Shown one piece after another: positions 16,753-24,344 of a stretch of DNA of 44,340 nucleotides (within the stretch, counting starts at the first letter, position 1; every line of letters starts with the position of its first letter). The stretch is from Candidatus Omnitrophota bacterium (GTDB lineage: Bacteria; Omnitrophota; Gorgyraeia; Zapsychrales; Zapsychraceae), in contig JADFXQ010000010.1 of NCBI GenBank assembly GCA_015233495.1, positions 1-44,340 of the forward strand. The letters run 5' to 3'. The notes beneath the pieces are model-generated. The model worked only from the letters and a program-made list of their open reading frames with translations. It had not been told where the DNA came from and did not search any database. The translations under genes and the position numbers were made by a program.

Positions 16753-18108
16753 TCACAGCGGTAGGCTGTTGTCAATTCGCCCCGCGTCTAAATCTTCATT
16801 GAGCAATAGCCACTTCCCCAGCGGAATATATTCAATCGATTTTCCTTCTAAGGTTTCGCTCGCTTCGTATTCCCCGGTTACGACGATCGCCTTATTTAAT
16901 TTAAATTCCCGCATGGCTTTTAGCAGACTGCGGATTTCCCTGGCCTTCGTCTTCTCGTCGTCAACATTCCAACAAACCTGGATCAGTTCGTTGACCTTCA
17001 GACCGTTTTTAATCACAAAATCAACTTCCCGATGCGCTTCATCTTTCCAGTAATATATTTCCATGCCAAAATCGCCGGCCTGTCTTCGCTTGAGAGAAAG
17101 AAAAACCGCGTTTTCCGCCAATTTCCCCAGATTCTCGCTAAACCGGAATCCAATGACATTGCAAAGCCCGGTATCGATGGCATAAACCTTACGCGGACTT
17201 TTCTCTTGTTCTTTCGTTTTGTAATCAAATCTTTTCACCAAAAACAGCAAATATGCTTCTTCCAGATAACCGGAATAATTCCCGACGGAATTAATGGATA
17301 ATTTCATGGATCGGGTGATGGATTTAAATGTAATCAAACTGCTGATATTGCTCATATAAAATCTGACTAATGCGCGTAATTCCTGAATCTTGCTGATTTT
17401 GTAACGTTGCAAGAGATCATGGGTAATGATGTCTTCAAAATAGCGATATAAAATTTCCTTCTTTTCATTTTTTAACACGACTTCCGGGAAAGCGCCGAAT
17501 TCCAAATATTGATAAAGCCATTTGTTTAATTCCGGTTTATTCAGGAACGCCTCGGCCGAATTTTTAATTTCAACGCCTTGAAACCGCAAAAATTCCCGGA
17601 ATGATAACGGAAAAACCGTAACATCCAAATGCCGGCCGGTCATAATCGTTGCCAAATCCGGACTCAATAAATGGGCATTTGATCCCGAAATAATCATTCT
17701 CGCCTTTTGCAATTCATGAGCTTTTCTTATCCATTTTTCGAAACCAGCAACTTCATGGATTTCATCAAAGAATATTGTCGGTTGTTTGTCCGGTGCAATA
17801 TATTGATAAAAGGCGTCAAAAATTTCATCTAAGAATGCCGCGTCTTTTCGCGCCGGGAAAGATGGGTCTTCAAAATTTACAAAAAGTATATTTTTCGGTT
17901 CCAGGCCATCGGCGATCAATTTCTTGGCCATTTGACGCATAATAAAAGATTTCCCCGAACGCCTTGATCCGGTAACTGCGACCACGAAATTCGTTTGAAC
18001 TAACGAATTTAATTTGGCAAGATATCTTTCCCGCGATATCCCCGTTCTTTGTTCTTTGGTCCAAAAATTCCAGTCTTCCAGCAATAGTCTTAACTCGTTT
18101 TTGTTCAT
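16753..18108 (-). CDS. AAA ATPase with C-terminal DUF4143 domain
   Basis: A 451-residue protein. The start at 18108 (MNKNEL) is preferred because GAGGTGG lies 6 nt upstream. Walker A is GSRRSGKS at 47-54 and Walker B is TIFFDEIH; ISGSNAHLL is a sensor-like segment. The C-terminal part has the DUF4143 pattern GKLAENAVFLSLKRR, then YYWKDEAHREVDFVI and LIQVCW, resembling a PD-(D/E)xK nuclease-like core. Such proteins are widespread, patchily distributed and of unproven function. The gene sits between SNF2 and the IS110 remnant with its own promoter and a 24-nt near-palindrome, so it looks like an independent cassette. One dispersed palindrome lies at its 3' end. Confidence 0.88.
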   Translation of the reverse strand: MNKNELRLLLEDWNFWTKEQRTGISRERYLAKLNSLVQTNFVVAVTGSRRSGKSFIMRQMAKKLIADGLEPKNILFVNFEDPSFPARKDAAFLDEIFDAFYQYIAPDKQPTIFFDEIHEVAGFEKWIRKAHELQKARMIISGSNAHLLSPDLATIMTGRHLDVTVFPLSFREFLRFQGVEIKNSAEAFLNKPELNKWLYQYLEFGAFPEVVLKNEKKEILYRYFEDIITHDLLQRYKISKIQELRALVRFYMSNISSLITFKSITRSMKLSINSVGNYSGYLEEAYLLFLVKRFDYKTKEQEKSPRKVYAIDTGLCNVIGFRFSENLGKLAENAVFLSLKRRQAGDFGMEIYYWKDEAHREVDFVIKNGLKVNELIQVCWNVDDEKTKAREIRSLLKAMREFKLNKAIVVTGEYEASETLEGKSIEYIPLGKWLLLNEDLDAGRIDNSLPL

Positions 18109-18123
18109 AATTACCACCTCATA

Positions 18124-18147
18124 TGACAAGATTTGCAAATTTTGTCA
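18124..18147. promoter_or_regulatory. 24-nt near-perfect palindrome before DUF4143 ATPase
   Basis: TGACAAG-ATTTGCAAAT-TTTGTCA: both halves match as reverse complements with one mismatch pair. It lies between the predicted -10 box and the start codon, a position where a bound protein would block transcription. A likely operator; the binding factor is unknown. Confidence 0.5.
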
Positions 18148-18160
18148 CTTGCCATATACA

Positions 18161-18189
18161 AATATGCCATTTTTCTTGCTGAATGTCAA
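18161..18189 (-). promoter_or_regulatory. Candidate promoter of DUF4143 ATPase gene
   Basis: Minus-strand TTGACA (18184-18189, perfect -35) and CATATT (18161-18166) are separated by 17 nt, about 55 nt upstream of the start codon and just upstream of the palindrome at 18124-18147. Confidence 0.6.
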
Positions 18190-18222
18190 CTTTATTTACA
18201 TTAAAGCGCCAACTATAAATAA

Positions 18223-20895
18223 TTAACCCTCGCTGACTGCGGATTTAATATCGAGCGAAACCACCTTTAACAATTCCTCATTCGACATTTCGGTCAGCAC
18301 CGCGCTGTCCGCCCCTTCCAAAATTTCTTTGGACATGGCTTGTTTGGATTCGATCAATGCGTCTATCTTTTCTTCCAGCGTGCCTTTGCATATAAATTTA
18401 TGAACGAGAACATTGCGCTTTTGGCCGATGCGAAACGCGCGGTCAGTCGCCTGGTCCTCAACCGCCGGATTCCACCAGCGGTCAAAATGGATAACGTGCG
18501 ACGCTGCGGTCAAATTCAAACCTGTGCCGCCGGCTTTGAGCGATAACACAAAATACGGCGGGCCATCGTCTTTTTGAAAAGCGGCGACCATGTCCGGCCG
18601 TTTCTTGACCGGGGTGCCGCCATGCAGAATTAAGCCGGTTTTGCCGAATACCGACCGCAAAAAATCCGCCAGCGGCCCGGTCATTTCACGAAACTGCGTA
18701 AAGACCAAAACCTTTTCTTGTTTGTCCGCTATCGTCTCGCAGATTTCTTTCAACCGCATAAATTTGCCGCTGTCCTTTGCCGAAAAATTGCCGTCTTTGA
18801 CAAACTGCGCCGGGTGATTGCAGATCTGTTTAAACCGCATCAAATAAGACAAGATCATCCCGCGGCGTTGAATGCCATCCACTTCCTTAATTTCCCGGGC
18901 TAAAGACTCGACGGATTGCTGATAAAGAACCGCCTGGCCTTTGGAAAGCAAACAATAGGTCTTCACTTCGGTTTTATCCGGCAAATCGCGGATGACCGTG
19001 CGATCGGTTTTAAGCCGTCGTAAAATATACGGCCGCAATAAAGTTCTTAACCCGGCATACGGACCTTCGCCCGTCTGAGTCTTGCGTTTAATAAACCCGT
19101 CAAAATCCCGGGCCGATCCTAAAAGTCCGGGCGAAACAAAATCAAACAGCGACCAAAGGTCAGACAAATGGTTCTCCACCGGCGTGCCGGTCAAGGCGAT
19201 CCGGTTCTGACTTTTCAACGCCTTGATCGCCCGGGTTTGTTTGGCCGCCGGATTCTTAATCGCCTGGGCTTCATCTAAAATCATCACGCTCCATGGCTGT
19301 TCGGGCAACCAGGTCAAACGGATCGCTGAACCGTAGGTCGTGATCACCACATCCAGATCATCTTCCGAAGGCTTGGCCGTGCCCTGGCCGCTGGGATGCG
19401 CGATCCAAAATTTCAGCGACGGCGCGAATCGTTCGAGTTCGGCTTTCCAGTTGCCGATGATCGAAGCCGGGACAATCAACAGCGCCGGAGCCCGTGGGAG
19501 TTCTACGGATCTTTGCCGGAGTAAAAGAAAGGCGATCACCTGAATCGTTTTTCCCAAGCCCATGTCGTCGGCAAGAACCGCGCCCAAATGCATTTGATGA
19601 AGCATATTCAGCCAGGATACCCCTTTGCTTTGATAAGGCCGGAGTTCGGTTTTTAATTTAGTCCGGAGCGTATCCTCAATTTTTTGGTCTTCTTCCGGCG
19701 AGCGCAAGGATTCCAACAGGGTTTTGAGCCACTGACCAGAAACCACCCGGGTATAAAATTGATCCCCGACCAAGTCGTCATCACCCGCCGCTCCCGGAAC
19801 GCCGGAAAGCCAGCGCATCCCTTCCGCGAACGTCAGGCCGCCGTCTTTGACGGACTGGGCCACGGTTTTCCATTTCGACAAAAGATCTTTCAACTTTTCA
19901 GCGTCGACCTCAACCCATTGGCCTTTAAAAAAAACCAAATTCTCACTGCGTTGTAATAAATCCCGAATCTCTTGTTCATTCAACTCCTGATCGCCGACCA
20001 CCACCGACATTTGAAAATCAATGAGCTCTTGAAAACCCATCTTGCCCGGCTGTTTTTCGCCGATGCGAACCTGAACTTGCGGACGATTGGGTTGTTTGGC
20101 TTTCCACCAATTCGGGGCTTTAACATAGATACCGGCCTTCATAAATACAGGAATGTCTTTTAAAAATTGGTAAGTCTCGCCGGGATTCAGGGCTAAGGGA
20201 TGATAAATCTCGCCGGAATCGACGGCCGCTTTGAGATACGCGCTGTCTTGGGCCGCCTTATGAATCGGCGCCAACAGCCGCAGAAGAACGCTTTTGTTCT
20301 TCGCGCTGCCATATTCTTCCAAGGCCTTGCTCAAAGGCAGATGCTGGGCCCGTCCGTCTTTGGTCATGGAAGGGGCATAGGTTGCGAGAAACGCGAACGG
20401 CGTAGATTCGGATGCTTTGTTCTCGGCAAGGTGAAAACATACCCGGCCGAGTAAGCTCCAGCTTGAATGCCGGGCGGCAAAATAATCCGCGACATTCTTC
20501 CCGGAGGCGCGGATTTCTTCGCGCAAGGCGGTTTCGATTTCAAGCCACAGCGCTCGCAGACATTCCTTGTCGCAATACTCCGCGCCCTTCATTGCCGGGA
20601 TCGTGGCTAAAAAACGATTCAAATCATCGTCGGGAACATCAACTTCCGGAGGGTCTTGGGTGAAATCGATTTGTTCCAGATTCGGGGTTGCCGCAAAAAG
20701 CGAAAGATAAAGCCGGGCAAAATCTTTCCAAAACGCGAAACCCGCGTCTTCGGTAAAGGCGTCGTTAACCACATCTAAAAACAACAATCCCGCGCCGGAA
20801 CTCTTGGCAAACGCGTTTAAAAGATCTTTGTTTTGGTCCGCGTCATCAGCTTCAACATAAAGTCGGCGGCCCGGGGAGAGATAGATATTCTGCAT
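18223..20895 (-). CDS. SNF2-family DEAD/DEAH-box helicase
   Basis: An 890-residue Swi2/Snf2 ATPase. The first ~410 residues form the SNF2-associated region seen in bacterial RapA/HepA-like proteins (PNWWKAKQPNRPQVQVRIG and a helical stretch). The motor follows: LRPYQSKGVSWL, Walker A in DDMGLGKT (443-450), DEAQ at 541-544, TGTPVENHLSDLWSLFDF, then helicase C with VLVFTQFREM and the motif-VI segment RAFRIGQKRNVLVHKF. It translocates on double-stranded DNA; the cellular role is unknown. The start has AAGGGTG upstream. It follows the Orc1-like ATPase gene by only 12 nt and is probably cotranscribed with it. A SWIM gene, its usual partner, lies beyond an inserted cassette. Confidence 0.93.
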   Translation of the reverse strand: MQNIYLSPGRRLYVEADDADQNKDLLNAFAKSSGAGLLFLDVVNDAFTEDAGFAFWKDFARLYLSLFAATPNLEQIDFTQDPPEVDVPDDDLNRFLATIPAMKGAEYCDKECLRALWLEIETALREEIRASGKNVADYFAARHSSWSLLGRVCFHLAENKASESTPFAFLATYAPSMTKDGRAQHLPLSKALEEYGSAKNKSVLLRLLAPIHKAAQDSAYLKAAVDSGEIYHPLALNPGETYQFLKDIPVFMKAGIYVKAPNWWKAKQPNRPQVQVRIGEKQPGKMGFQELIDFQMSVVVGDQELNEQEIRDLLQRSENLVFFKGQWVEVDAEKLKDLLSKWKTVAQSVKDGGLTFAEGMRWLSGVPGAAGDDDLVGDQFYTRVVSGQWLKTLLESLRSPEEDQKIEDTLRTKLKTELRPYQSKGVSWLNMLHQMHLGAVLADDMGLGKTIQVIAFLLLRQRSVELPRAPALLIVPASIIGNWKAELERFAPSLKFWIAHPSGQGTAKPSEDDLDVVITTYGSAIRLTWLPEQPWSVMILDEAQAIKNPAAKQTRAIKALKSQNRIALTGTPVENHLSDLWSLFDFVSPGLLGSARDFDGFIKRKTQTGEGPYAGLRTLLRPYILRRLKTDRTVIRDLPDKTEVKTYCLLSKGQAVLYQQSVESLAREIKEVDGIQRRGMILSYLMRFKQICNHPAQFVKDGNFSAKDSGKFMRLKEICETIADKQEKVLVFTQFREMTGPLADFLRSVFGKTGLILHGGTPVKKRPDMVAAFQKDDGPPYFVLSLKAGGTGLNLTAASHVIHFDRWWNPAVEDQATDRAFRIGQKRNVLVHKFICKGTLEEKIDALIESKQAMSKEILEGADSAVLTEMSNEELLKVVSLDIKSAVSEG

Positions 20896-20907
20896 TTCGC
20901 GACACCC

Positions 20908-22137
20908 TTATTCATTGCCTGATTTTTTTCTGATGATATTTTGCCGATTAATATACTGATCCAATAAAGGGACAGCGAACGAATATTTCCCATACCGATT
21001 TTTATAGACCAGCCCGGCATTGGCCAATGAACTAAGCATTTGATTGACATGACTGTTGCTAAAAGAATCTATCTCATATTGTTTAGACTCGCTCGCCACT
21101 TCGGCGACCGTAAATTCATCCTGGCTATTGGGAAGCTTCGCGATGACTGCCAATAATTCTCGTTGACGATCCGTTGCTCTCGCCCATCTCCCGGCAAAAA
21201 AATCCATATCCAATTTTGCGATAATTGCCGCCATCGGGACATTACCCTGCTCACCCCGGGCGTTTTGCTGAATAAAGATGTCATAGGTTTCCTTACACAT
21301 GAATTGTATAAAATAAGGATAACCGTTCGATTCTTTCACAATGAGCCCGACGGATTCTTCCGTAAATTTAACCGGACATTTCGCGCTCTCAATCGGTTTT
21401 ATAATAGCGTCGCGGCTTTCTTTCGGGTCTAATTTTTTTAAGAATATCACCCTAAACATTCTCTCCGCGAATGTCCGCGAGTCGACTAATTTAGGAAATA
21501 ATGTCGGCAGACCCGTTAAAACTAACATGATGAATAAACCTTTTTTTTGAATGGATTGAAAAACATCCAATAACAATGCCACGGGATATTGACCTTTTTC
21601 AGCTTGGTCGGAAATCGTTTGCGCTTCGTCATAAGCAAAAATGATCCCTTTCCCATAGTCTTTAGTGACAGTCCAAACAATCTCTAAAATCATTTTTAAT
21701 TTATCCGCGACCAACCCCGGAATACTATTATAAATTTCAAGAAGTTTTTGATAACTCAATTTCTCTTCAATCAATTCCTGATTAGAATTAAAACCAATTT
21801 TATCTAAAATTTGATGTCCAATAACAAAGTCACTGGTAACAATTGATAAATCCGTCATTAAGCGCAAAGCCATTGTCTCTTCCGAAATACTCGCGGATTC
21901 GGATAAATCCGTGCCTGTCCATAACCATTTGTTTTCTATCGCCAGATTTTTAAACTTCTCCAATAATACTGTTTTACCAACTCCACGCAGACCGGTCAAA
22001 ATAACATTTCCTAATATAGTTTCCTGTTGCAGCAATTTGAGAAACTCTTCCGTCTCTTTGCTGCGTCCCGCTAAATACGGCGGACTATGACCGGCTCCAG
22101 GTTTAAATGGATTTTTATAATTTTCTTTAATGTTCAT
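20908..22137 (-). CDS. Orc1/STAND-like AAA ATPase
   Basis: A 409-residue P-loop protein. It opens NPFKPGAGHSPPYLAGRSKE, a typical arginine-containing lead-in. Walker A is ILTGLRGVGKTVL (about residues 46-58), Walker B is IIFAYDEAQTI, and a sensor-type VLTGLPTLFPKL follows. The C-terminal 100 residues resemble a winged-helix module (VAKLPNSQDEFTVAEVA, then NSHVNQMLSSLANAGLVYKNRYGKYSFAVP). Proteins of this type load onto DNA or act as signal-dependent ATPases and often occur in mobile or defence regions. The promoter region has twin palindromic boxes. It lies 12 nt ahead of the SNF2 gene, suggesting a shared task on DNA. Confidence 0.85.
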   Translation of the reverse strand: MNIKENYKNPFKPGAGHSPPYLAGRSKETEEFLKLLQQETILGNVILTGLRGVGKTVLLEKFKNLAIENKWLWTGTDLSESASISEETMALRLMTDLSIVTSDFVIGHQILDKIGFNSNQELIEEKLSYQKLLEIYNSIPGLVADKLKMILEIVWTVTKDYGKGIIFAYDEAQTISDQAEKGQYPVALLLDVFQSIQKKGLFIMLVLTGLPTLFPKLVDSRTFAERMFRVIFLKKLDPKESRDAIIKPIESAKCPVKFTEESVGLIVKESNGYPYFIQFMCKETYDIFIQQNARGEQGNVPMAAIIAKLDMDFFAGRWARATDRQRELLAVIAKLPNSQDEFTVAEVASESKQYEIDSFSNSHVNQMLSSLANAGLVYKNRYGKYSFAVPLLDQYINRQNIIRKKSGNE

Positions 22138-22178
22138 AAGGGGCTTCCTCCTTCTTTAATGAACAATTACTCTTATGG

Positions 22179-22206
22179 CTAAATTTAGCATATCATATAA
22201 ATTTAG
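22179..22206 (-). promoter_or_regulatory. Twin palindromic boxes over the Orc1-like ATPase promoter
   Basis: CTAAATTTAG, its own reverse complement, lies at 22179-22188, and ATAAATTTAG at 22197-22206; matching ends are 18 bp apart. On the minus strand a TTGACT lies just upstream and TAAATT falls within the nearer box, with a 17-nt spacer. The boxes would thus straddle a promoter and look like a two-site operator. Confidence 0.5.
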
Positions 22207-22233
22207 TCAACATAATAATCGGACGTAATTCTA

Positions 22234-22584
22234 TTAAAAACGGTACTTATCGATCTTTACCGCAAGCGGCTGATTTTTGCCTAGTGCATCGGGCTTGGTG
22301 ACGCAGACTTTGACGTTTTGGACGAGCGGTTCTTGAAGGATTAATGCGGCTATCGCAGCGCCTAATTTTTCGAGAAGAAAAAATTGAGTCGGTTGAATAG
22401 CCTCTAGGATTTTCTTCATCATCGCGGCATAATCCAGGGTGTCGGTCAATTGATCTGTTCGCGCCGCTTTTTCGCCTCGGTATTCGATGATGATGTCGAG
22501 AAGTATGTTTTGGCGGCGCCGGCGCTCGACGGGCTTGGTGCCGATAATGAGGGAAACCGGAAATTGTGGGATGTGAATAATCAC
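22234..22584 (-). CDS. folB: Dihydroneopterin aldolase family protein
   Basis: A 116-residue member of the FolB/tunnelling-fold family, converting dihydroneopterin to hydroxymethyl-dihydropterin in folate synthesis, or epimerising it. Family elements seen: the beta strand NILLDIIIEY, the acidic-to-Tyr segment TDTLDYAAMMKKI, FFLLEKLGAAIAALIL, and the C-terminal VCVTKPDAL. The N-terminus (PQFPVSLIIGTKPVERRRRQ) fits the usual substrate-loop region. It follows folE with a 27-nt gap, so both early pterin steps are encoded together. Confidence 0.85.
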   Translation of the reverse strand: MIIHIPQFPVSLIIGTKPVERRRRQNILLDIIIEYRGEKAARTDQLTDTLDYAAMMKKILEAIQPTQFFLLEKLGAAIAALILQEPLVQNVKVCVTKPDALGKNQPLAVKIDKYRF

Positions 22585-22611
22585 TGCGCGCCGCCTCTTC
22601 TCTGTCCCGAA

Positions 22612-23157
22612 TTATTTGATCAGGCTCAAAAATTCCGACCGGGTCGCGCTTTCTTTGCGGAACGAACCCAGCATACAAGAGGTGATCATTTTGGAGTTTT
22701 GTTTTTCCACGCCGCGCATCATGGTGCACAGATGCTGGGCCTCGATCACCACTCCTACCCCCTGCGCCTGGGTGTAGCGCATGATTGTCTCCGCGACCTG
22801 CTTCGTCAGATTCTCCTGCACCTGCAAACGCCGGGCAAAAACATCCACAATCCGAGAAATTTTTGATAAACCCAGAATTTTGCCTTTCGGGAGATACCCG
22901 ACGTGGCATTTGCCAAAAAAAGGTAGCAGATGATGTTCGCACATTGAATACAGCTCAATGTCTTTAACGATGATCATCTCGTCATTATCCGACTCGAACA
23001 AAGCGCCATTGATCACCTCATCCAGATTCTCCCGATATCCTTTGGTGAGAAATTGAAACGCCTGGGCCGCGCGCTGCGGGGTCCGACGCAATCCTTCCCG
23101 TTGAGTATCCTCGCCGATATGAACCAACAAGTCTTTATAAAAATTTTCGAGTTCCAT
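22612..23157 (-). CDS. folE: GTP cyclohydrolase I
   Basis: Converts GTP to dihydroneopterin triphosphate, the first step of folate synthesis; forms a zinc-dependent decamer. The 181 residues are within family range. Zinc ligands Cys73, His76 and Cys144 are present in [10 protein letters not shown] and [10 protein letters not shown], and the substrate-site segment [19 protein letters not shown] is intact. It heads a folE-folB pair behind a good promoter at 23191-23220 and is transcribed away from the DsbD-like gene. Confidence 0.97.
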   Translation of the reverse strand: MELENFYKDLLVHIGEDTQREGLRRTPQRAAQAFQFLTKGYRENLDEVINGALFESDNDEMIIVKDIELYSMCEHHLLPFFGKCHVGYLPKGKILGLSKISRIVDVFARRLQVQENLTKQVAETIMRYTQAQGVGVVIEAQHLCTMMRGVEKQNSKMITSCMLGSFRKESATRSEFLSLIK

Positions 23158-23190
23158 ATTACCCCATTGCCCGGAATGTTAAGATTGTGA

Positions 23191-23220
23191 ATAATAACAC
23201 ACCACACAGATTGCTGTCAA
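23191..23220 (-). promoter_or_regulatory. Candidate folE promoter
   Basis: Minus-strand TTGACA (23215-23220, perfect) and TATTAT (23191-23196), spacer 18 nt, about 34 nt upstream of folE. A TATAAT facing the other way at 23238-23243 may serve the plus-strand operon, using the same hexamer region. Confidence 0.6.
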
Positions 23221-23272
23221 TCTTGGTCAAATGAAGGTATAATAAAAACTAATATTATGCAGGACTATTGTC

Positions 23273-23327
23273 GGGGCGCCCGTTGCGCGGTCGCGCCAGA
23301 ACAACGGGCGCCCACAAGGGGCGCCCC
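23273..23327. repeat. Dispersed GC-rich palindromic repeat, copy 2
   Basis: A shorter copy: the left arm GGGGCGCCCGTT lacks the middle part of the arm, while the central GGTCGCGCCAGAACAACGGG and the full right arm GGGCGCCCACAAGGGGCGCC are kept. It lies between folE and the DsbD-like gene, inside the probable leader of the latter. Confidence 0.85.
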
Positions 23328-23341
23328 AACATAATCAATTT

Positions 23342-23986
23342 ATGCTGAACTCCCTTTGGCTCAATGCCCTCGTCACCGGACTGGCAACCGGCGGATTTTG
23401 TTTGGCGACTTGCTTCCCTTTTATGGGATCATTGCTGGTCGCGGAAGACCGCGGGTTTAAAAAAAATATTTGGTTTGTTCTCCACTTTCTCGGCGGACGG
23501 TTGGTTGGCTATATCGCGTTTGGGTTTTTGTTTGGTTCGCTGGGACAAATGGTCCGGACTCCGGTCGCCGACTGTGTGACGGATTTGTGTTTGATCATTC
23601 TCTCGCTTGTCTTGATTTTGACCATGATCGGGTTGATCAAAACATCGGAACAAAATTGCCTCGTTCCCCGATTTCATGCGCGTCAGGCCGCGACCATCGG
23701 ATTTCTGTTAGGCGTGAATGTCTGCCCGCCGTTTTTGATGTCTTTGACTTATGTCTTTTCTCTCCACAACTCCTGGCAGGGGGTCTTGTACTTTTTATTT
23801 TTCTTCGTCGCGAGTTCGGTTTATTTTTTGCCTATTGTTTTTTTAGGGTTATTGGCTAAAATGAAAGAAATCCAATGGGTCGGCCGGGTCAGCGGTCTGA
23901 TTTCCGGCGGGCTGTTTTTTATTTACGGCAGTTATTCGCTGGCACGGCACATCTCTTTAATGACAATTTTAAAACCGGGGATGTAA
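23342..23986 (+). CDS. DsbD-like / TauE-SafE type membrane protein
   Basis: A 214-residue membrane protein with about six hydrophobic helices. Paired intramembrane cysteines in GFCLATCFPF (helix 1) and VNVCPPF (helix 4) follow the CcdA/DsbD pattern for moving reducing equivalents across the membrane; the family is often annotated as sulfite exporter TauE/SafE or DsbD_2. A clear ribosome-binding site is missing just before the ATG, where the palindromic repeat ends. It is the first gene of a plus-strand group with a small membrane protein and a radical SAM enzyme, suggesting a redox task. Confidence 0.75.
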   Translation: MLNSLWLNALVTGLATGGFCLATCFPFMGSLLVAEDRGFKKNIWFVLHFLGGRLVGYIAFGFLFGSLGQMVRTPVADCVTDLCLIILSLVLILTMIGLIKTSEQNCLVPRFHARQAATIGFLLGVNVCPPFLMSLTYVFSLHNSWQGVLYFLFFFVASSVYFLPIVFLGLLAKMKEIQWVGRVSGLISGGLFFIYGSYSLARHISLMTILKPGM

Positions 23987-24029
23987 GGGCGTCCCTCCAA
24001 TCAAGGTCGCGCACGGAGAACTCGGCACT

Positions 24030-24341
24030 ATGTTTGGCGAAAAAATTATCCGCAAATTGGATCCCTGGGGTTCTTGGCTGCTTCTGCTTGTCACGTTGGC
24101 TTTTGTGTTGACGGGATTCGACATGACCAAGCGGTTTTATAATCCGGCTTTGTCCCACTATATCCACGTGACCATTTTGCCCGCGCCTTTCTTCTTTCTG
24201 GTCATCCTGCACGTTTTAAAACCGGTGCGCGCCGCGCTTAAAAAATGGAATATTTTTACCAGCCATACGGCGCTGGATATTTACACCTACGCGCTCGCCT
24301 TGATTTGTCTGGGCCTGGCGCTCTGGTTCCAATTCCGTTAA
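24030..24341 (+). CDS. Small three-helix membrane protein, possible cytochrome b-like
   Basis: A 103-residue protein with hydrophobic segments around 15-32, 43-64 and 81-101. Histidines lie near helix ends or inside helices (HYIHV, ILHVLKP, TSHTAL), as in small di-heme or b-type cytochrome membrane subunits. The first helix WLLLLVTLAFVLTGFDM resembles helix 1 of such subunits. GGAGAA lies upstream of the ATG. It lies 43 nt after the DsbD-like gene and 3 nt before the radical SAM gene. Family assignment is tentative and heme binding is inference only. Confidence 0.6.
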   Translation: MFGEKIIRKLDPWGSWLLLLVTLAFVLTGFDMTKRFYNPALSHYIHVTILPAPFFFLVILHVLKPVRAALKKWNIFTSHTALDIYTYALALICLGLALWFQFR

Positions 24342-24344
24342 ATT

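Noticed and set aside
16556-17053. 165-residue plus-strand open frame
   Set aside because: It runs through the palindromic repeat and then antisense to the DUF4143 ATPase, with no recognisable protein features.
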